Of a stretch of DNA of 64,000 bases, positions 12,818-22,311 are shown piece by piece. The DNA is from Pseudomonadales bacterium (GTDB taxonomy: Bacteria > Pseudomonadota > Gammaproteobacteria > Pseudomonadales > UBA5518). Position 1 is the first letter of the stretch. Every line of letters starts with the position of its first letter. Below the pieces are notes generated by a model. It searched no databases, was not told where the DNA came from, and saw nothing but the letters and a program-made list of their open reading frames with translations. Both the position numbers and the translations under genes were made by a program. Location: NCBI GenBank assembly GCA_022072145.1, contig JAJVIG010000023.1:17553-81552 (forward strand), in the 5' to 3' direction.

Positions 12818-14461
12818 TCACATATTCGGGTAGTTCGGACCGCCACCGCCCTCGGGCGTCACCCAGACGATGTTCTGCGTCGGATCCTTGATATCGCAGG
12901 TCTTGCAGTGCACGCAGTTCTGCGCGTTGATCTGCAGCCGCTTGCCGCCACCCGCCGCATCGACGATCTCGTAGACTCCGGCCGGGCAGAAACGCTGGGC
13001 CGGCTCGTCGTACAGCGCGAGGTTGTGGCGGATCGGAACCTCCGGATCGCGCAAGGTCAGGTGACAGGGCTGGTCTTCCTCGTGGTTGGTGTTCGACAGG
13101 AACACCGAGGACAGGCGGTCGAAGCTGAGCACGCCGTCGGGTTTGGGGTATTCGATGCGCTTCGCCTGCGCTGCCGGCTCCAGCTGTTCGTGATCGGGTG
13201 CATCGTCGCTGAAGGTCCACGGCAGCTTGCCGTTGAACAGGTTGATGTCGACGAAGGCGTATGCCGAGCCGAGGATGTTGCCGAAGCGGTGCTGCGCCGG
13301 CCCGAAGTTGCGCTGCAGGTGCAGTTCGCGTCCCGCCCAGGAGGCCATGAACGCTTCCGTGAAGCCGGACAACTCCTCGCCCTCGCGGCCTTCGCCGGTC
13401 AACGCGGCGTGCACCGTCTCGGCGGCGACCAGCCCGCTCTTCATCGCGGTGTGCGAACCCTTGATCTTGGCGAAGTTCAGCGTGCCGGCGTCGCAACCGA
13501 TCAGCAGCCCGCCCGGGAAGCTCATGCGCGGCAGCGCCTGTGGTCCGCCCTTGGTGATCGCGCGCGCGCCGTAGGCGATGCGCTTGCCGCCCTCGAGGTA
13601 CTGGCGGATCAGCGGATGTTGCTTGTAGCGCTGGAATTCCTCGAACGGACTCAGGAACGGGTTGCTGTAGCCAAGATCGGTGATCAGGCCGAGCGAGACC
13701 TGGTTGTCCTCGATGTGGTACAGGAAACCGCCGCCGTGCGCGCCGTTCTGCGCCAGCGGCCAGCCGGCGCTGTGGATCACCAGGCCCTGGCGGTGCCTGG
13801 CGGCCGGGATCTCCCACAGCTCCTTGATGCCGATGCCGTAATGCTGCGTGCCGCGGCCCTTGTCGAGTCCGAAACGCTCGATCAGCTGCTTGCCGAGGTG
13901 TCCGCGGCAGCCTTCGGCGAACAGCGTGTACTTCGCGTGCAGTTCCATGCCCTGCGTGTAGCTGTCCTTGTGCTCGCCGCTGGCCGAGACGCCGGCATCG
14001 CCGGTGGCGACTCCCTTGACGCGCCCGTCGTCGTGGAACAGCACTTCGGCCGCGGCGAAACCGGGATAGATCTCCACCCCGAGGTTTTCCGCCTGCTGCC
14101 CCAGCCAGCGGCAGAGGTTGCCGAGGCTGATGATGTAGTTGCCTTCGTTGTGCATCGTCTTGGGGATCAGTGCGCCCGGGACGCGGACCGACTTCTGCTC
14201 GTCGCGCAGCACGTAGATCTCGTCGCCCTGCACCGGCGTATTGAGGGGGGCGCCCTGTTCCTTCCAGTCGGGGAACAGTTCGTTCAGCGCGGTGGGTTCG
14301 AACACCGCGCCCGAGAGGATGTGCGCGCCGACCTCCGAACCCTTCTCGACGACGCAGACACTGAGGTCGATCGAGAGCTGGCGCAAGCGGCATGCCGCCG
14401 CCAGGCCCGAGGGGCCCGCGCCGACGATGACGACGTCGTATTCCATGGATTCTCTGGTCAC
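12818..14461 (-). CDS. Electron transfer flavoprotein-ubiquinone oxidoreductase
   Basis: 547 residues. A membrane-associated flavoprotein that passes electrons from reduced ETF to ubiquinone. The N-terminal FAD fold is VVIVGAGPSGLAAACRL. The C-terminal 4Fe-4S ferredoxin-like segment has CVHCKTCDIKDP, and the protein ends GGGGPNYPNM, as in the family. I chose the GTG at 14461 (MTRESMEYDVV) because TTGGAG lies 7 nt ahead; the ATG at 14446 would lack a ribosome site. It is divergent from etfBA, which encodes its electron donor. Confidence 0.96.
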   Translation of the reverse strand: MTRESMEYDVVIVGAGPSGLAAACRLRQLSIDLSVCVVEKGSEVGAHILSGAVFEPTALNELFPDWKEQGAPLNTPVQGDEIYVLRDEQKSVRVPGALIPKTMHNEGNYIISLGNLCRWLGQQAENLGVEIYPGFAAAEVLFHDDGRVKGVATGDAGVSASGEHKDSYTQGMELHAKYTLFAEGCRGHLGKQLIERFGLDKGRGTQHYGIGIKELWEIPAARHRQGLVIHSAGWPLAQNGAHGGGFLYHIEDNQVSLGLITDLGYSNPFLSPFEEFQRYKQHPLIRQYLEGGKRIAYGARAITKGGPQALPRMSFPGGLLIGCDAGTLNFAKIKGSHTAMKSGLVAAETVHAALTGEGREGEELSGFTEAFMASWAGRELHLQRNFGPAQHRFGNILGSAYAFVDINLFNGKLPWTFSDDAPDHEQLEPAAQAKRIEYPKPDGVLSFDRLSSVFLSNTNHEEDQPCHLTLRDPEVPIRHNLALYDEPAQRFCPAGVYEIVDAAGGGKRLQINAQNCVHCKTCDIKDPTQNIVWVTPEGGGGPNYPNM

Positions 14462-14470
14462 GGCGGAACT

Positions 14471-14485
14471 CCAAAAAACGTTTGG
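14471..14485. promoter_or_regulatory. 15-bp dyad at the ETF-QO leader, possible TetR/PsrA-type operator
   Basis: CCAAA-N5-TTTGG with a palindromic AAACGTTT core lies directly upstream of the ETF-QO ribosome binding site. It resembles the published PsrA fatty-acid repressor pattern (GAAAC/GTTTC half-sites). The rest of the 305-bp ETF gap (14462-14766) holds a GC palindrome around 14551-14567 and the etfBA promoter; I see no other gene in it. Confidence 0.4.
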
Positions 14486-14654
14486 ACTACAAAGACTTGC
14501 GAATGGGCGCGAACGATACACGAGGGGCCGCGGGATTGCAAAGCAAAAGCCGCGCGCACAGTGCGCGCGCGCGGTTGCGCGGCAGTGCGCGGAAACCCTC
14601 GCGCGAGCGCGTTTTTTCGAACGATTCTGCACATTTAGCGGGGTTCCATGGCTA

Positions 14655-14683
14655 TTGACCTGCCTGGTGCATCTGCCGACAAT
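14655..14683 (+). promoter_or_regulatory. Sigma70-type promoter for etfBA
   Basis: TTGACC (14655-14660), a 17-bp spacer and GACAAT (14678-14683), about 84 nt upstream of the etfB start. Consensus match and spacing are good. Confidence 0.6.
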
Positions 14684-14766
14684 ACCGCGGCTTTGCACCG
14701 GGCGGCGTGTGCGCATCGATCCGCCGGGATTCCCACCAACCCTGTTTCCGAGCAACCGGAGAGTCC

Positions 14767-15516
14767 ATGAAAGTTCTCGTAGCGGTAAAACGCGTAGTGG
14801 ATTACAACGTGAAGGTTCGCGCCAAGGCCGACGGCACCGGCGCCGACCTGGCCAACGTGAAGATGTCGATCAACCCCTTCTGCGAGATCGCGGTCGAAGA
14901 AGCCGTGCGACTTAAGGAGAAGGGCGTGGCCACCGAAGTGATCGCGGTGTCGCTCGGTGACAAGGCCGCGCAGGAGCAGATCCGCACCGCGCTGGCGCTC
15001 GGCGCCGACCGCGGCATCCTGGTCGAGACCACCGAGGAACTGCAACCGCTGGCGGTCGCGAAGTTGCTCAACGCCGTGGTCCAGAAGGAAGGCGTGGAGC
15101 TGGTCATCGTCGGCAAGCAGTCGATCGACGGCGACAACAACCAGACCGGTCAGATGCTGGCCGCGCTGGCGGGCATGTCGCAGGGGACGTTCGCGTCGGA
15201 ACTCGTGATCGAGAACGGCTCGGCGCGCGTCACGCGCGAGATCGACGGCGGACTGCAGACGATCGAACTGAAGCTGCCGGCCGTCGTGACCACCGACCTG
15301 CGACTCAACGAGCCGCGCTACGCATCGCTGCCGAACATCATGAAGGCCAAGAAGAAGCAGCTCGACACGCTGACGCCCGCCGAACTGGGCGTCGACGTCG
15401 CGCCGCGCGTGCGGGTGCTGAAAGTCACCCCGCCGCCCGAGCGCAAGGCCGGCATCAAGGTCGGTTCGGTTGCCGAACTGGTGGAAAAACTGCGTAACGA
15501 GGCGAAGGTGATCTGA
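14767..15516 (+). CDS. etfB: Electron transfer flavoprotein beta subunit
   Basis: 249 residues, beginning [18 protein letters not shown] with GGAGAG just upstream; an in-frame ATG at 14707 gives a non-homologous leader and is rejected. It carries the ETF-beta signature region ([17 protein letters not shown]) and the EIDGGLQT segment. With EtfA it forms the FAD/AMP-containing ETF that collects electrons from acyl-CoA dehydrogenases. Its stop overlaps the etfA start (TGATG), implying coupled translation. Confidence 0.97.
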   Translation: MKVLVAVKRVVDYNVKVRAKADGTGADLANVKMSINPFCEIAVEEAVRLKEKGVATEVIAVSLGDKAAQEQIRTALALGADRGILVETTEELQPLAVAKLLNAVVQKEGVELVIVGKQSIDGDNNQTGQMLAALAGMSQGTFASELVIENGSARVTREIDGGLQTIELKLPAVVTTDLRLNEPRYASLPNIMKAKKKQLDTLTPAELGVDVAPRVRVLKVTPPPERKAGIKVGSVAELVEKLRNEAKVI

Positions 15517-16445
15517 TGAGCATCCTGGTAATTGCCGAACACGGCAACAACGAACTGAAGCCCGCCACCCGCAGCGCCGTCGCCGCGGCGCAGGCGATCG
15601 GTGGCGAGATCCACGTGCTCGTGGCCGGCGGCGGCTGCGCCGAGGCGGCTGCGGCAGCCGCGCGCATCCCCGGCGTGGCCAAGGTGCTGGTGGCCGACAA
15701 CGAGGCCTACGCGCATCAGCTCGCCGAGAACATGAGCCTGCTGATCGCCGAACTCGGCGCCGGTTACGACTGCGTGCTCGCGCCGGCGACGACCAACGGC
15801 AAGAACGTGATGCCGCGCGTGGCCGCGCTGCTCGACGTCGCGCAGATCTCCGAGATCACGGCCGTGGTGTCGCCCGACACCTTCCAGCGCCCGATCTACG
15901 CCGGCAACGTGATCGCGACCGTACAGGCGCTCGACGCGCGCAAGGTCATCACGGTGCGCACCACCGGTTTCGATCCGGTGCCCGCCGAGGGCGGCAACGC
16001 GGCGATCGAGGCGGTGGCGGCAGTCAAGGAGTCCGGCCTCGCGCGTTTCATCGGGGAGGCGGTCGCGAAGTCCGACCGTCCGGAGCTGACGGCGGCGCGG
16101 ATCGTGGTTTCCGGAGGCCGCGGCATGCAGAGTGGCGATAACTTCAAGCTGCTCGAGGCGGTGGCCGACAAGCTGAACGCCGCGGTCGGGGCCTCGCGCG
16201 CGGCGGTCGACGCGGGCTACGTGCCGAACGACTACCAGGTGGGGCAGACCGGCAAGATCGTCGCACCGGACCTGTATATCGCGGTCGGCATCTCCGGTGC
16301 CATCCAGCACCTGGCCGGCATGAAGGACTCGAAGGTCATCGTCGCGATCAACAAGGACGAGGACGCGCCGATCTTCCAGGTGGCCGACTACGGTCTGGTT
16401 GCGGACCTGTTCCAGGCCGTCCCCGAACTCGAGTCGATGCTTTGA
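15516..16445 (+). CDS. etfA: Electron transfer flavoprotein alpha subunit
   Basis: 309 residues, standard length. The N-terminal domain is followed by the C-terminal FAD-binding domain with [16 protein letters not shown], the [25 protein letters not shown] block and [12 protein letters not shown]. It partners EtfB and delivers electrons to the ETF-QO encoded divergently at 12818-14461. It ends about 20 nt before an array of palindromic repeats. Confidence 0.97.
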   Translation: MSILVIAEHGNNELKPATRSAVAAAQAIGGEIHVLVAGGGCAEAAAAAARIPGVAKVLVADNEAYAHQLAENMSLLIAELGAGYDCVLAPATTNGKNVMPRVAALLDVAQISEITAVVSPDTFQRPIYAGNVIATVQALDARKVITVRTTGFDPVPAEGGNAAIEAVAAVKESGLARFIGEAVAKSDRPELTAARIVVSGGRGMQSGDNFKLLEAVADKLNAAVGASRAAVDAGYVPNDYQVGQTGKIVAPDLYIAVGISGAIQHLAGMKDSKVIVAINKDEDAPIFQVADYGLVADLFQAVPELESML

Positions 16446-16462
16446 GGTCCTGATGCGGAGCC

Positions 16463-16661
16463 GTCCGGGCTGTGCCCGGACGGCCCGGTCCGGGCTGTGC
16501 CCGGACGGCCCGTAGGTCCGGGCTGTGCCCGGACATCGTTCGGCCGCAGGCCGAACCTACGGGAACGCCCGACCGTAGGTCCGGTTTGCAACCGGACACG
16601 TTCCCGTTGGTCCGGGCTGTGCCCGGACATCGTTCGGCCGCAGGCCGAACTTGCGCGGACA
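16463..16661. repeat. Array of palindromic (REP-like) repeats, copy 1
   Basis: At least five hairpin units sit between etfA and nspC. Type P2 is TCCGGGC-TGT-GCCCGGA and type P3 is TTCGGCC-GCA-GGCCGAA. One complete element at 16512-16560 has outer arms GTAGGT and ACCTAC enclosing one P2 and one P3. A diverged P2 (GTCCGGTTTGCAACCGGAC) follows. The two flanking genes are convergent, so the array may also end both transcripts. It fills almost the whole 242-bp gap. Confidence 0.85.
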
Positions 16662-16687
16662 TGGTCTGGCCACCGGCGGAACCCCGC

Positions 16688-17845
16688 TCACAGCCGGCTG
16701 CGGAAATCCTCGTATCCGAAGCGGCGCACCACGCGCAGCTCGTCGCTTCGCGAATTCCAGATCGCGATCGACGGCAGGTTGATGCCGTTGAAGGTGCTGG
16801 TCTTGACCATCGTGTAGTACGCCATGTCCTCGAACACCAGCCGCTGGCCGATCGCGAGCGGCTCGGGGAACGCGTAGTCGCCGATCACATCGCCCGCCAG
16901 GCAGGTCTGGCCGCCCAGCCGGTACAGGTGGTCGAACTCGCCCTCGGCGCCGGCACCGGTGATCATGGGCCGATACGGCATCTCGATCACGTCGGGCATG
17001 TGGCAGGTGGCCGAGGTGTCGAGGATCGCCTGGTCGATGCCGTTCCAGCCGAGGTCGAGCACCTCGGAGACGAGCACGCCGCAGTGATAGGCAATCGCCT
17101 CGCCGGGCTCCAGATAGACCTCGACGCCGTGGCGTGCGCGGAAATCCCGGATCAGGCGGATCAGTTCCCCGACCTGGTAGCCGGGCCGCGTGATGTGGTG
17201 GCCGCCGCCGAAATTGATCCACTGCATGCGCGGGATCAGGTCGCCGAACTTCTGCTCGACCGCGGCGATCGTGCGCGCCAGCGGCGGCAGGTCCTGTTCG
17301 CACAGCGTGTGGAAGTGCAACCCGCTCAGCAGGTCGAGCCGCTCGCCGTGGAATTGCGAGCGCGGCACGCCGAGGCGCGAGCCCGGCGCGCAGGGATCGT
17401 AGAGCGCGACCGCCCCTTCCGAGTGTTCCGGGTTGATGCGCATGCCGAACTTCAGCCCCGGGCGCTGCAGCCGGGCTTGTTCCAGCAGCGGGGCGAAGCG
17501 ATCGAGCTGGCCGCAGGAGTTGAACACCACGTGGTCCGAAATCCCGAGTACCGCGCGCAGATCGGCGGCGGTGAACGCGGCACAGAAAGTGTGCACCTCG
17601 CCGCCGAATTCCTCGCGTCCCAGGCGCGCCTCGTGCAGGCCGCTGGCGCAGGTGCCGGGCAGGTAGCGGCGCACCAGCGGCGCGAGGCTGTACATGGAGA
17701 ACGCCTTCAGCGCGAGCAGGATCTTCGCGCCGCTCTCGCGCTGCACGTGCGCGAGCAGTTGCAGGTTCTCCTCGAGCGCGACCTCGTCGACCACGAAACA
17801 GGGCGACGGCACGCGCCGCGGATCGAAACGCGCGAAGTGGCGCAT
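16688..17845 (-). CDS. nspC: Carboxynorspermidine/carboxyspermidine decarboxylase
   Basis: 385 residues, a fold-type III PLP decarboxylase (alanine racemase/ornithine decarboxylase superfamily). The N-terminal barrel carries the PLP Lys in ILLALKAFSM and a glycine-rich phosphate loop (INFGGGHH). It decarboxylates carboxyspermidine to spermidine, or carboxynorspermidine to norspermidine. A GTG at 17854 is possible, but GAGG (17854-17857), overlapping the upstream stop, lies 8 nt before the ATG at 17845. It is last in the speA-CASDH-nspC operon. Confidence 0.93.
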   Translation of the reverse strand: MRHFARFDPRRVPSPCFVVDEVALEENLQLLAHVQRESGAKILLALKAFSMYSLAPLVRRYLPGTCASGLHEARLGREEFGGEVHTFCAAFTAADLRAVLGISDHVVFNSCGQLDRFAPLLEQARLQRPGLKFGMRINPEHSEGAVALYDPCAPGSRLGVPRSQFHGERLDLLSGLHFHTLCEQDLPPLARTIAAVEQKFGDLIPRMQWINFGGGHHITRPGYQVGELIRLIRDFRARHGVEVYLEPGEAIAYHCGVLVSEVLDLGWNGIDQAILDTSATCHMPDVIEMPYRPMITGAGAEGEFDHLYRLGGQTCLAGDVIGDYAFPEPLAIGQRLVFEDMAYYTMVKTSTFNGINLPSIAIWNSRSDELRVVRRFGYEDFRSRL

Positions 17846-17855
17846 CCGTGGCACC

Positions 17856-19049
17856 TCAGTCGAGGCGATCGTCGCGGCGCATCACCTGCCAGGGCAGGCC
17901 GTGCATGTTCAGCGCTTCCATGAACGGATCCGGGTCGAACTGCTCCATGTTGAACACGCCGGTGCCGCGCCACCGGCCGGTCAGCATCATCTTCGCGCCG
18001 ATCATCGCCGGCACGCCGGTGGTGTAGGAGATCGCCTGCGACTGCACTTCGCGATAGCAGGCCTCGTGGTCGCAGATGTTGTAGACGAACACGGTCTTCG
18101 GCTTGCCGTCCTTGCTGCCGCGCGCGAGGCAGCCGATGCAGGTGCGCCCCTTCGTCAGCGGTCCCAGGCTCGAGGGATCGGGCAGCACGGCCTTGAGGAA
18201 CTGCAGCGGCACGATCTCCTGGCCGTTGTAGAGCACCGGGTCGATGCGCGTCATGCCGACGTTCTGCAGCACCCGCAGGTGGTTCAGGTAGTTGTCGGAG
18301 AACGTCATCCAGAAACGCGCGCGCTTCACCGACGGGAAGTGCTTCACCAGGGATTCGAGTTCCTCGTGGTACATCAGGTAGATCTTTTTCGGGCCGATGC
18401 CCTCGGGGAAATCGAAGGTGCGCGCCACCGCCAGCGGATCGGTTTCCTGCCACGCGCCGTGTTCCCAGAAGCGCCCGCGCGCGGTGACCTCGCGGATGTT
18501 GATCTCGGGGTTGAAGTTGGTCGCGAACGCTTGCCCGTGCTCGCCGGCATTGCAGTCGATGATGTCGAGCTCGTCGATCACGTCGAACTCGTGCTTGTGC
18601 AGCCAGGCGGTGAACACGTTGGTCACGCCGGGGTCGAAGCCGCTGCCGAGCAGGCCCATTATGCCGCGGGCGGCGAAGCGCTCGTGGTAGGCCCACTGCC
18701 AGCTGTACTCGAACTTCGCCTCGTCCGGCGGCTCGTAGTTCGCGGTGTCGAGGTAATCGACGCCGGTCTCCAGGCATGCGTCCATGATCGGCAGGTCCTG
18801 GTACGGCAGCGCGACGTTGATGACCAGTTCAGGCCGCTCGCGACGGATCAGCGCGGCCATCGCCGCGACGTCGTTGGCGTCGACCGCGGCGGTCGCGATC
18901 GGGCGCGCGATCTGCGCGGCGATGCGCCGGCACTTCTCCTCGGTGCGGCTCGCGAGCACGATTTCCGAAAACACCTCGGGCACCTGCGCGCACTTGTGTG
19001 CCACGACCTGGCCGACGCCGCCGGCGCCGACGATGATCACCTTCGCCAT
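17856..19049 (-). CDS. Carboxynorspermidine/carboxyspermidine dehydrogenase (saccharopine dehydrogenase family)
   Basis: 397 residues with an N-terminal Rossmann motif VIIVGAGGVGQVVAHK and the family marks GVDYLDTANYEP and GSGFDPGVTNVFTAW. In the alternative polyamine route described in Vibrio and Campylobacter, this enzyme reductively condenses aspartate semialdehyde with putrescine (or diaminopropane) to the carboxylated polyamine. Its position immediately before nspC and after speA identifies the substrate better than sequence alone. A lysine-pathway saccharopine reductase is the alternative, and context argues against it. Confidence 0.92.
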   Translation of the reverse strand: MAKVIIVGAGGVGQVVAHKCAQVPEVFSEIVLASRTEEKCRRIAAQIARPIATAAVDANDVAAMAALIRRERPELVINVALPYQDLPIMDACLETGVDYLDTANYEPPDEAKFEYSWQWAYHERFAARGIMGLLGSGFDPGVTNVFTAWLHKHEFDVIDELDIIDCNAGEHGQAFATNFNPEINIREVTARGRFWEHGAWQETDPLAVARTFDFPEGIGPKKIYLMYHEELESLVKHFPSVKRARFWMTFSDNYLNHLRVLQNVGMTRIDPVLYNGQEIVPLQFLKAVLPDPSSLGPLTKGRTCIGCLARGSKDGKPKTVFVYNICDHEACYREVQSQAISYTTGVPAMIGAKMMLTGRWRGTGVFNMEQFDPDPFMEALNMHGLPWQVMRRDDRLD

Positions 19050-19065
19050 GGGGGAGGCTCCTGTG

Positions 19066-20982
19066 TCAGTCCTCGAAGTAGGTGTAGCCGCGCAGGCTCG
19101 CGCTGAACAGCTCGAGCAGGTTCTGCCGCTCGACCGGCGCGATGCGTCCGCTGCGCACCGCGCGCTCGGCGGTGCGCCGGAACTGCTCGAGCAACTGCTG
19201 CGGCTGGTATTCGACGTAGCTCAGCACGTCGGCGATGCTGTCGCCACCCATCTCGCGCACGAAGTCGAAGCTGCCGTCGCCGTTGATGCGCACGCTGACC
19301 ACGTGCGTGTCGCCCATCAGGTTGTGCAGGTCGCCGAGCGTCTCCTGGTACGCACCGACCAGGAACACCCCGAAGTAGTACGGCTCGCCCTCGCGCAGCG
19401 GATGCACCGGCAGCGTCTTCTGCAGCCCGCGCGGATTGATGAAACGATCGATCTTGCCGTCCGAATCGCAGGTGATGTCGGCGATGATCGCCTGGCGTGT
19501 CGGCTTCTCGCGGTGGCGGTGCACCGGCATCACCGGGAACACCTGCTCGATCGCCCACACGTCGGGCAGCGACTGGAACACCGAGAAGTTGCCGTAGTAG
19601 ATGTCGGACAGCGAATCCTCGAGGCCCTCGAGCCCGGGCGGCAGTCGCTTGGCACCCTGCGATTCGCGCACGATCGAGCGCACGATCTCGAGGAACAGTC
19701 TCTCCGACAGCGACAGCGAACGCAGGCGGATCTGGCCGCGCTTGAACAGGTCGCGGATCTCGTCGCGGTAGTAGACGGCGTCGTTGTAGCACTCCTGGAG
19801 GTTCTTCACGCTGACGCTGGCCAGCACCTCCGCCAGGTTGCGGATCAGCTCATGCTCGGCGGGATCGATCTTTTCCGGGATGTTGCCCGACTCGAAACGC
19901 GTGACGTCGAGGATATTGAACAGCAGCACCGAGGAGTAGGCGACGGTCGCGCGGCCCGATTCGGTCACGATGACCGGATGCGGGATGCCCTCGGGGTCGA
20001 GCGTGGTCATGATCGCCTCGACGATGTCCGAGCAGTACTCGTCGAGGGTGTAGTTCTTGCTGTACTCGAAATTGGTCTGCGTGCCGTCGTAGTCGACCGC
20101 GAGTCCGCCGCCGAGGTCCAGGTAGCCGAGCGCGGCGCCTTCCTTCACCAGGTCCACGTAGTAGCGGCAGGCCTCGAGCACGCCGCTGCGGATGTCACGG
20201 ATGTTCGGGATCTGCGAGCCGAGGTGGTAGTGCAGCAGCTGCAGGCAGTCGAGCATGCCCTGCTCGCGCAACGCATCGACGACCTCGACGATCTGCGAGG
20301 TCGTGAGGCCGAACAGGCTGCGGTCGCCGCTGCTCTCGTTCCAGTAGCCGCCCACCCTGGATGCGAGCTTCACGCGCAGACCGAGGATCGGGCGCACGCC
20401 GATGCGCCGCGAGCACTCCAGGATCACCGGCAGCTCGGTCGGGGTCTCGATCACGAAGGTGCAGCGGTAGCCGAGCTTCAGCGACTGCAGGCCGAGCGTG
20501 ATGAACTCCTCGTCCTTGTAGCCGTTGCAGACGATATGGCTGGTTTCCGGGTCGAGGCTGGCGAGTGCGATCAGCAGCTCCGCCTTGCTGCCGGCCTCGA
20601 GGCCGTGGCCGTAGCTGGCGCCGAAGCGGGCGATCTCCTCGATCACCTGGCACTGCTGGTTGACCTTGATCGGGAACACGCCGCGGTAGCAGCCGCGGTA
20701 GCCGAGGTTCGCGATCGCGCGTGCAAAAGTCTCGTTGAGCAGCGTGATCTGCGAATCGAGCAGGTTCTCGATGCGCAGCAGCACCGGCATCTGTAGCCCG
20801 CGCTGCTGCATGCCGGCGATGATGTCCGGGATGCCGACTGCCACACGCTGGCCGTCCGTCGTGACGCTGACCGTCACCGAGCCGTCGTCGGCCAGATCGA
20901 AGTAGCCGGCGCCCCAGGTGCGGATGCCGTAGAGTTCGGCCGCGTCGGCCGGAGTCCAGTTCGAGTTGCCGTTGGCTTTCAA
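19066..20982 (-). CDS. speA: Biosynthetic arginine decarboxylase
   Basis: 638 residues. A PLP enzyme making agmatine from arginine. PLP Lys is in FPIKVNQQ (residue 106 from this start). Other family motifs are LGGGLAVDYDG and HYHLGSQIPNIRDI. The longest frame begins with TTG at 21048, which would put the Lys at 128, near E. coli numbering. However, that codon lies inside the spacer of a good promoter (21027-21055). I therefore prefer the TTG at 20982, with GGAGG 12 nt upstream. First gene of the polyamine operon; agmatine-to-putrescine enzymes are not in the window. Confidence 0.93.
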   Translation of the reverse strand: MKANGNSNWTPADAAELYGIRTWGAGYFDLADDGSVTVSVTTDGQRVAVGIPDIIAGMQQRGLQMPVLLRIENLLDSQITLLNETFARAIANLGYRGCYRGVFPIKVNQQCQVIEEIARFGASYGHGLEAGSKAELLIALASLDPETSHIVCNGYKDEEFITLGLQSLKLGYRCTFVIETPTELPVILECSRRIGVRPILGLRVKLASRVGGYWNESSGDRSLFGLTTSQIVEVVDALREQGMLDCLQLLHYHLGSQIPNIRDIRSGVLEACRYYVDLVKEGAALGYLDLGGGLAVDYDGTQTNFEYSKNYTLDEYCSDIVEAIMTTLDPEGIPHPVIVTESGRATVAYSSVLLFNILDVTRFESGNIPEKIDPAEHELIRNLAEVLASVSVKNLQECYNDAVYYRDEIRDLFKRGQIRLRSLSLSERLFLEIVRSIVRESQGAKRLPPGLEGLEDSLSDIYYGNFSVFQSLPDVWAIEQVFPVMPVHRHREKPTRQAIIADITCDSDGKIDRFINPRGLQKTLPVHPLREGEPYYFGVFLVGAYQETLGDLHNLMGDTHVVSVRINGDGSFDFVREMGGDSIADVLSYVEYQPQQLLEQFRRTAERAVRSGRIAPVERQNLLELFSASLRGYTYFED

Positions 20983-21026
20983 TTTCTGCCTGGTCCTCCG
21001 GAGGGCGGTCGGCGGGGTGGGCGCGG

Positions 21027-21055
21027 ATATTGCGTTTCCGGGGTGCAAATATCAA
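21027..21055 (-). promoter_or_regulatory. Sigma70-type promoter for the speA operon
   Basis: On the minus strand TTGATA (21050-21055), a 17-bp spacer and CAATAT (21027-21032), in an AT-rich patch. The predicted transcript starts near 21020, upstream of the chosen speA start. Confidence 0.6.
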
Positions 21056-21103
21056 GCCTGCGAATGATGAATATTTCGTGTCGCCGGCGCGGTTGGCGCC
21101 GCA

Positions 21104-22273
21104 TCAGTCGCGGCGCAGCCGATCGGAGATCGCGATCGGGTTCGGGCAGTTCAGCACCACGATGTACGACGACACGACGAAGGTCAGGATCGCCGTCGCC
21201 TGGATCAGGTGCGAGGCCTCCTTGCCGATCATCGCGAAGCCGGCCGCCATGTAGGCGATCAGCAGCGAGAATTCGCTGTTCTGCCCCAGCCGCAGTCCGA
21301 CGTCCCAGGCCAGCGCGGGGGTTTCGCTGAGGCGCCCGAGCAGGAAGCGGAACACCAGCGGTTTCAGCACCAGCATCGCCGCCGACAGCGCCAGCGCGGC
21401 CGGCCAGATGCGGTCCAGCACCCCGAGGTCGAAGCTGCCGCCGAGCGAGAAGAAGAACAGGATCAGGAAGAAGTCGCGCAGCGGCTTGAGGCTGATCGCG
21501 ATGTACTGGCTGATCGGGCTGGACGCGATCGAGACGCCGGCGACGAAGGCGCCGATCTCGGGCGACAGCCGCATCAGCGAGGCCAGTTCGGCGAGCCCGA
21601 GGCACCAGCCGATGGCGAGCAGGAAGATGTACTCATGGAAGCGGTCGAAGCGCTGGATCAGCCGGATCAGCACGAGGCGCACCAGCGCCACCGCGACGAT
21701 CACCAGCACCGGCAGCGCGATCAATGCGGCGAGCAGCGCGCCGGGTTCGAAATCCCCGTACCGGCTTCCCATCAGCGCGACCAGCACCAGGATCGCGATC
21801 ATGTCCTGCAGCAGCAGCAAGCCGACCATCAGTTCGCCGGTGTGGCGGTGGTGCAACACGGTGGTCGGCAGCAGCTTGATGCCGATGATCGTGCTCGAGA
21901 ACATCATCGCGATACCGGTGATCAGTGCCTCGGTGCGCGTGAAGCCGGCTGCTGCCGCCGCCGCCGCTCCGACCAGCGCGAAGCACAGCGAGCTGGCGAG
22001 CGCGACCACGGTGGAGTTGCGCATGGTGGTCAGCAGTGCGCGTGGCTGCATGTCCAGCCCGAGCAGGAACAGCAGGAAGATGATCCCGATGTGCGCGATG
22101 TCCTGCAACATCGTGAGGTTGGTGATCAGCCCGAGGCCGTAGGGACCGATCAGCGCGCCGAGCGCGATATAGGCGATCAGCAGCGGTTGGCGCGTGTAGA
22201 GCGCAACCGAGGCGAACACGGACGCACCGGTGAAGATCAGGAAGAACGAGAAGGTGACGGTCGAGTGGTCCAA
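21104..22273 (-). CDS. Kef/CPA2-type monovalent cation:proton antiporter
   Basis: 389 residues, almost entirely hydrophobic, with about 12 membrane segments. The family core is seen in ALGALIGPYGLGL, IFLLFLLGLDM and LSPEIGAFVAGVSIA, and the C-terminal half has LRLGQNSEFSLLIA. There is no C-terminal RCK/TrkA-N domain, so it is a short transporter-only form. It would exchange K+ or Na+ for H+ across the inner membrane. It lies upstream of speA on the same strand; any link to polyamine or pH homeostasis is inference. Confidence 0.88.
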   Translation of the reverse strand: MDHSTVTFSFFLIFTGASVFASVALYTRQPLLIAYIALGALIGPYGLGLITNLTMLQDIAHIGIIFLLFLLGLDMQPRALLTTMRNSTVVALASSLCFALVGAAAAAAAGFTRTEALITGIAMMFSSTIIGIKLLPTTVLHHRHTGELMVGLLLLQDMIAILVLVALMGSRYGDFEPGALLAALIALPVLVIVAVALVRLVLIRLIQRFDRFHEYIFLLAIGWCLGLAELASLMRLSPEIGAFVAGVSIASSPISQYIAISLKPLRDFFLILFFFSLGGSFDLGVLDRIWPAALALSAAMLVLKPLVFRFLLGRLSETPALAWDVGLRLGQNSEFSLLIAYMAAGFAMIGKEASHLIQATAILTFVVSSYIVVLNCPNPIAISDRLRRD

Positions 22274-22311
22274 CGGCGTGCTGCCCGGTCATACGCGCGG
22301 CGCGCAGTATA

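Noticed and set aside
14551..14567. GC palindrome GCGCGCACAGTGCGCGC in the ETF gap as an operator
   Set aside because: Alternating GC runs are frequent at this base composition, and it is not placed at a promoter element.
21046..21048. TTG at 21048 as the speA start
   Set aside because: It falls between the -35 and -10 of a good promoter and lacks a ribosome site; TTG 20982 has GGAGG upstream. The distance is not ideal, so this is a preference rather than proof.
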